From: Candidatus Bipolaricaulota bacterium
GTDB lineage: Bacteria; Bipolaricaulota; Bipolaricaulia; UBA7950; UBA9294
Assembly (NCBI GenBank): GCA_030612175.1
Contig: JAUWOJ010000004.1
Span: forward strand, 1 to 31,753
Direction: 5' to 3'
DNA length: 31,753 bases
Of this stretch, positions 31,133 through 31,753 are shown piece by piece. The position numbers and the translations under genes are program-made. The stretch's first letter is position 1; each line of letters starts with the position of its first letter. The notes under the pieces were generated by a model. The model was not told where the DNA came from. It was given only the letters and a program-made list of their open reading frames with translations, and did no database searches.

Positions 31133-31753
31133 TTATCTCAACGATTCTGTAAGTTCGCGCTTCACCATATCGGTGATGTCCGTCAGCCTTGCCGTATTGC
31201 GGTAGATAATGACATTCTTTGCTCGTAATACCAGATCGTATCCGTTTGCCAGAGCAATCCTGTTTGCTGCCTCGACGATTCTTGAAGTTGCTAGATTGGT
31301 AAGTAACTCGTCAAGCTGAGTGAAGGCGTTTCTTGCTTGCGTGTAACGGCTACTGAATTCCTCTGATTCAATTATCCCAACTCTCACAGATGATGCCAAG
31401 CTCTCTATTTCATCAACAATTGGTTGTGCTTGTTCTCGTAGCTGTTCTAGGTCACCACGAACGTCGGAGAAACTGGAAGAGATGATCAGCTTGTCGATTG
31501 TACACATGCTGATATTGGTTTGCGCCTGCAGGAGCTCAACTTGCTTCAAGTTATACGTGTCCTCGTATTCTTCCTTAGAGATGGCGCTCTCCACATATCG
31601 CCTCTGCAAAGCAATGATTTCTTCTTGCTTATCGAATGCCTTTTCGCGCTGCTCTTGTACCGCGTTGGTGAACACAGTGAATGCGTCCTCAGCATTGATG
31701 TAGGCAATACTAATTCCATAGGTCGGCCTTGACCCCAGCTCTACTAACCTTTT
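31133..31753 (-). CDS. OmpH/Skp family periplasmic chaperone, 5' end outside the window
   Basis: The frame is open to the right edge, giving at least 206 residues. It begins within ISIAYINAEDAFTVF, matching the Skp beta strand and start of the helical arm, then has a long charged coiled coil (NAVQEQREKAFDKQEE onward) and ends with ANGYDLVLRAKNVIIY and ITDMVKREL, the typical Skp C-terminus. Skp carries unfolded outer membrane proteins through the periplasm, so its presence argues for an outer membrane. The arm looks longer than in E. coli Skp (about 160 residues). A shorter internal start at 31675 would remove the core strand and is unlikely. Confidence 0.85.
   Translation of the reverse strand, partial: KRLVELGSRPTYGISIAYINAEDAFTVFTNAVQEQREKAFDKQEEIIALQRRYVESAISKEEYEDTYNLKQVELLQAQTNISMCTIDKLIISSSFSDVRGDLEQLREQAQPIVDEIESLASSVRVGIIESEEFSSRYTQARNAFTQLDELLTNLATSRIVEAANRIALANGYDLVLRAKNVIIYRNTARLTDITDMVKRELTESLR

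Overview
The window reads as ordinary, gene-dense chromosome from a deep-branching, probably anaerobic, peptide-using bacterium. It mixes traits usually seen apart. A Skp/OmpH-type periplasmic chaperone beside fabZ and an RlpA-like protein point to a two-membrane cell. An efp-asp23-asp23-amaP-DUF2273-nusB operon looks Firmicutes-like. I infer a diderm lineage of the Bipolaricaulota/Thermotogota/Atribacterota kind, but the sequence alone does not fix the phylum. No phage, transposon or CRISPR array was seen.

Layout. Positions 1-3260 (minus) hold the molybdopterin and FAD subunits of a xanthine dehydrogenase-family hydroxylase, running off the left edge. A glutamine synthetase follows (minus, 3503-4870), divergent from an RpiR-type regulator (plus, 5144). 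Next come a stand-alone MetH-activation-domain protein and a formimidoyl/methenyl-THF cyclodeaminase (plus, 6035-7569). Facing them is the minus operon efp-asp23-asp23-amaP-DUF2273-nusB (10081 to 7584), preceded by an RlpA-like protein. groES-groEL (10890-12813) has a strong sigma-70-type promoter overlapped by a CIRCE-like operator. A terminator after groEL appears to double as the ribosome-binding site of a patatin-like hydrolase. Then come a secreted lamin-tail-domain protein (minus), a CPA2 cation/proton antiporter, a patch of degenerate heptanucleotide repeats, an S9 peptidase, a split radC, and a convergent M32 carboxypeptidase/FAH-family pair. After tRNA-Leu(CAA) lies a compact dcw cluster read on the minus strand: ftsW-murG-murC-murB-ftsQ-ftsA-ftsZ. 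The right edge holds skp-fabZ-ftcD (minus).

How the genes fit together. Xanthine dehydrogenase, glutamine synthetase, glutamate formimidoyltransferase, the cyclodeaminase and the MetH-activation protein share a purine or histidine breakdown and folate/corrinoid one-carbon theme, although they sit in separate operons. The S9 and M32 peptidases suggest peptide use. The rest is housekeeping: wall synthesis, division, chaperonin, translation and envelope biogenesis.

Three genes (the molybdopterin subunit, radC, ftsQ) each show one apparent frame disruption. Each can be repaired by one base, and each lies at or near a short homopolymer. They are either sequencing/assembly indels or recoding/phase-variation sites. 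They, the heptanucleotide repeats and the Asp23 operon in a diderm context are the main things to check. I found no clearly new multi-gene system.
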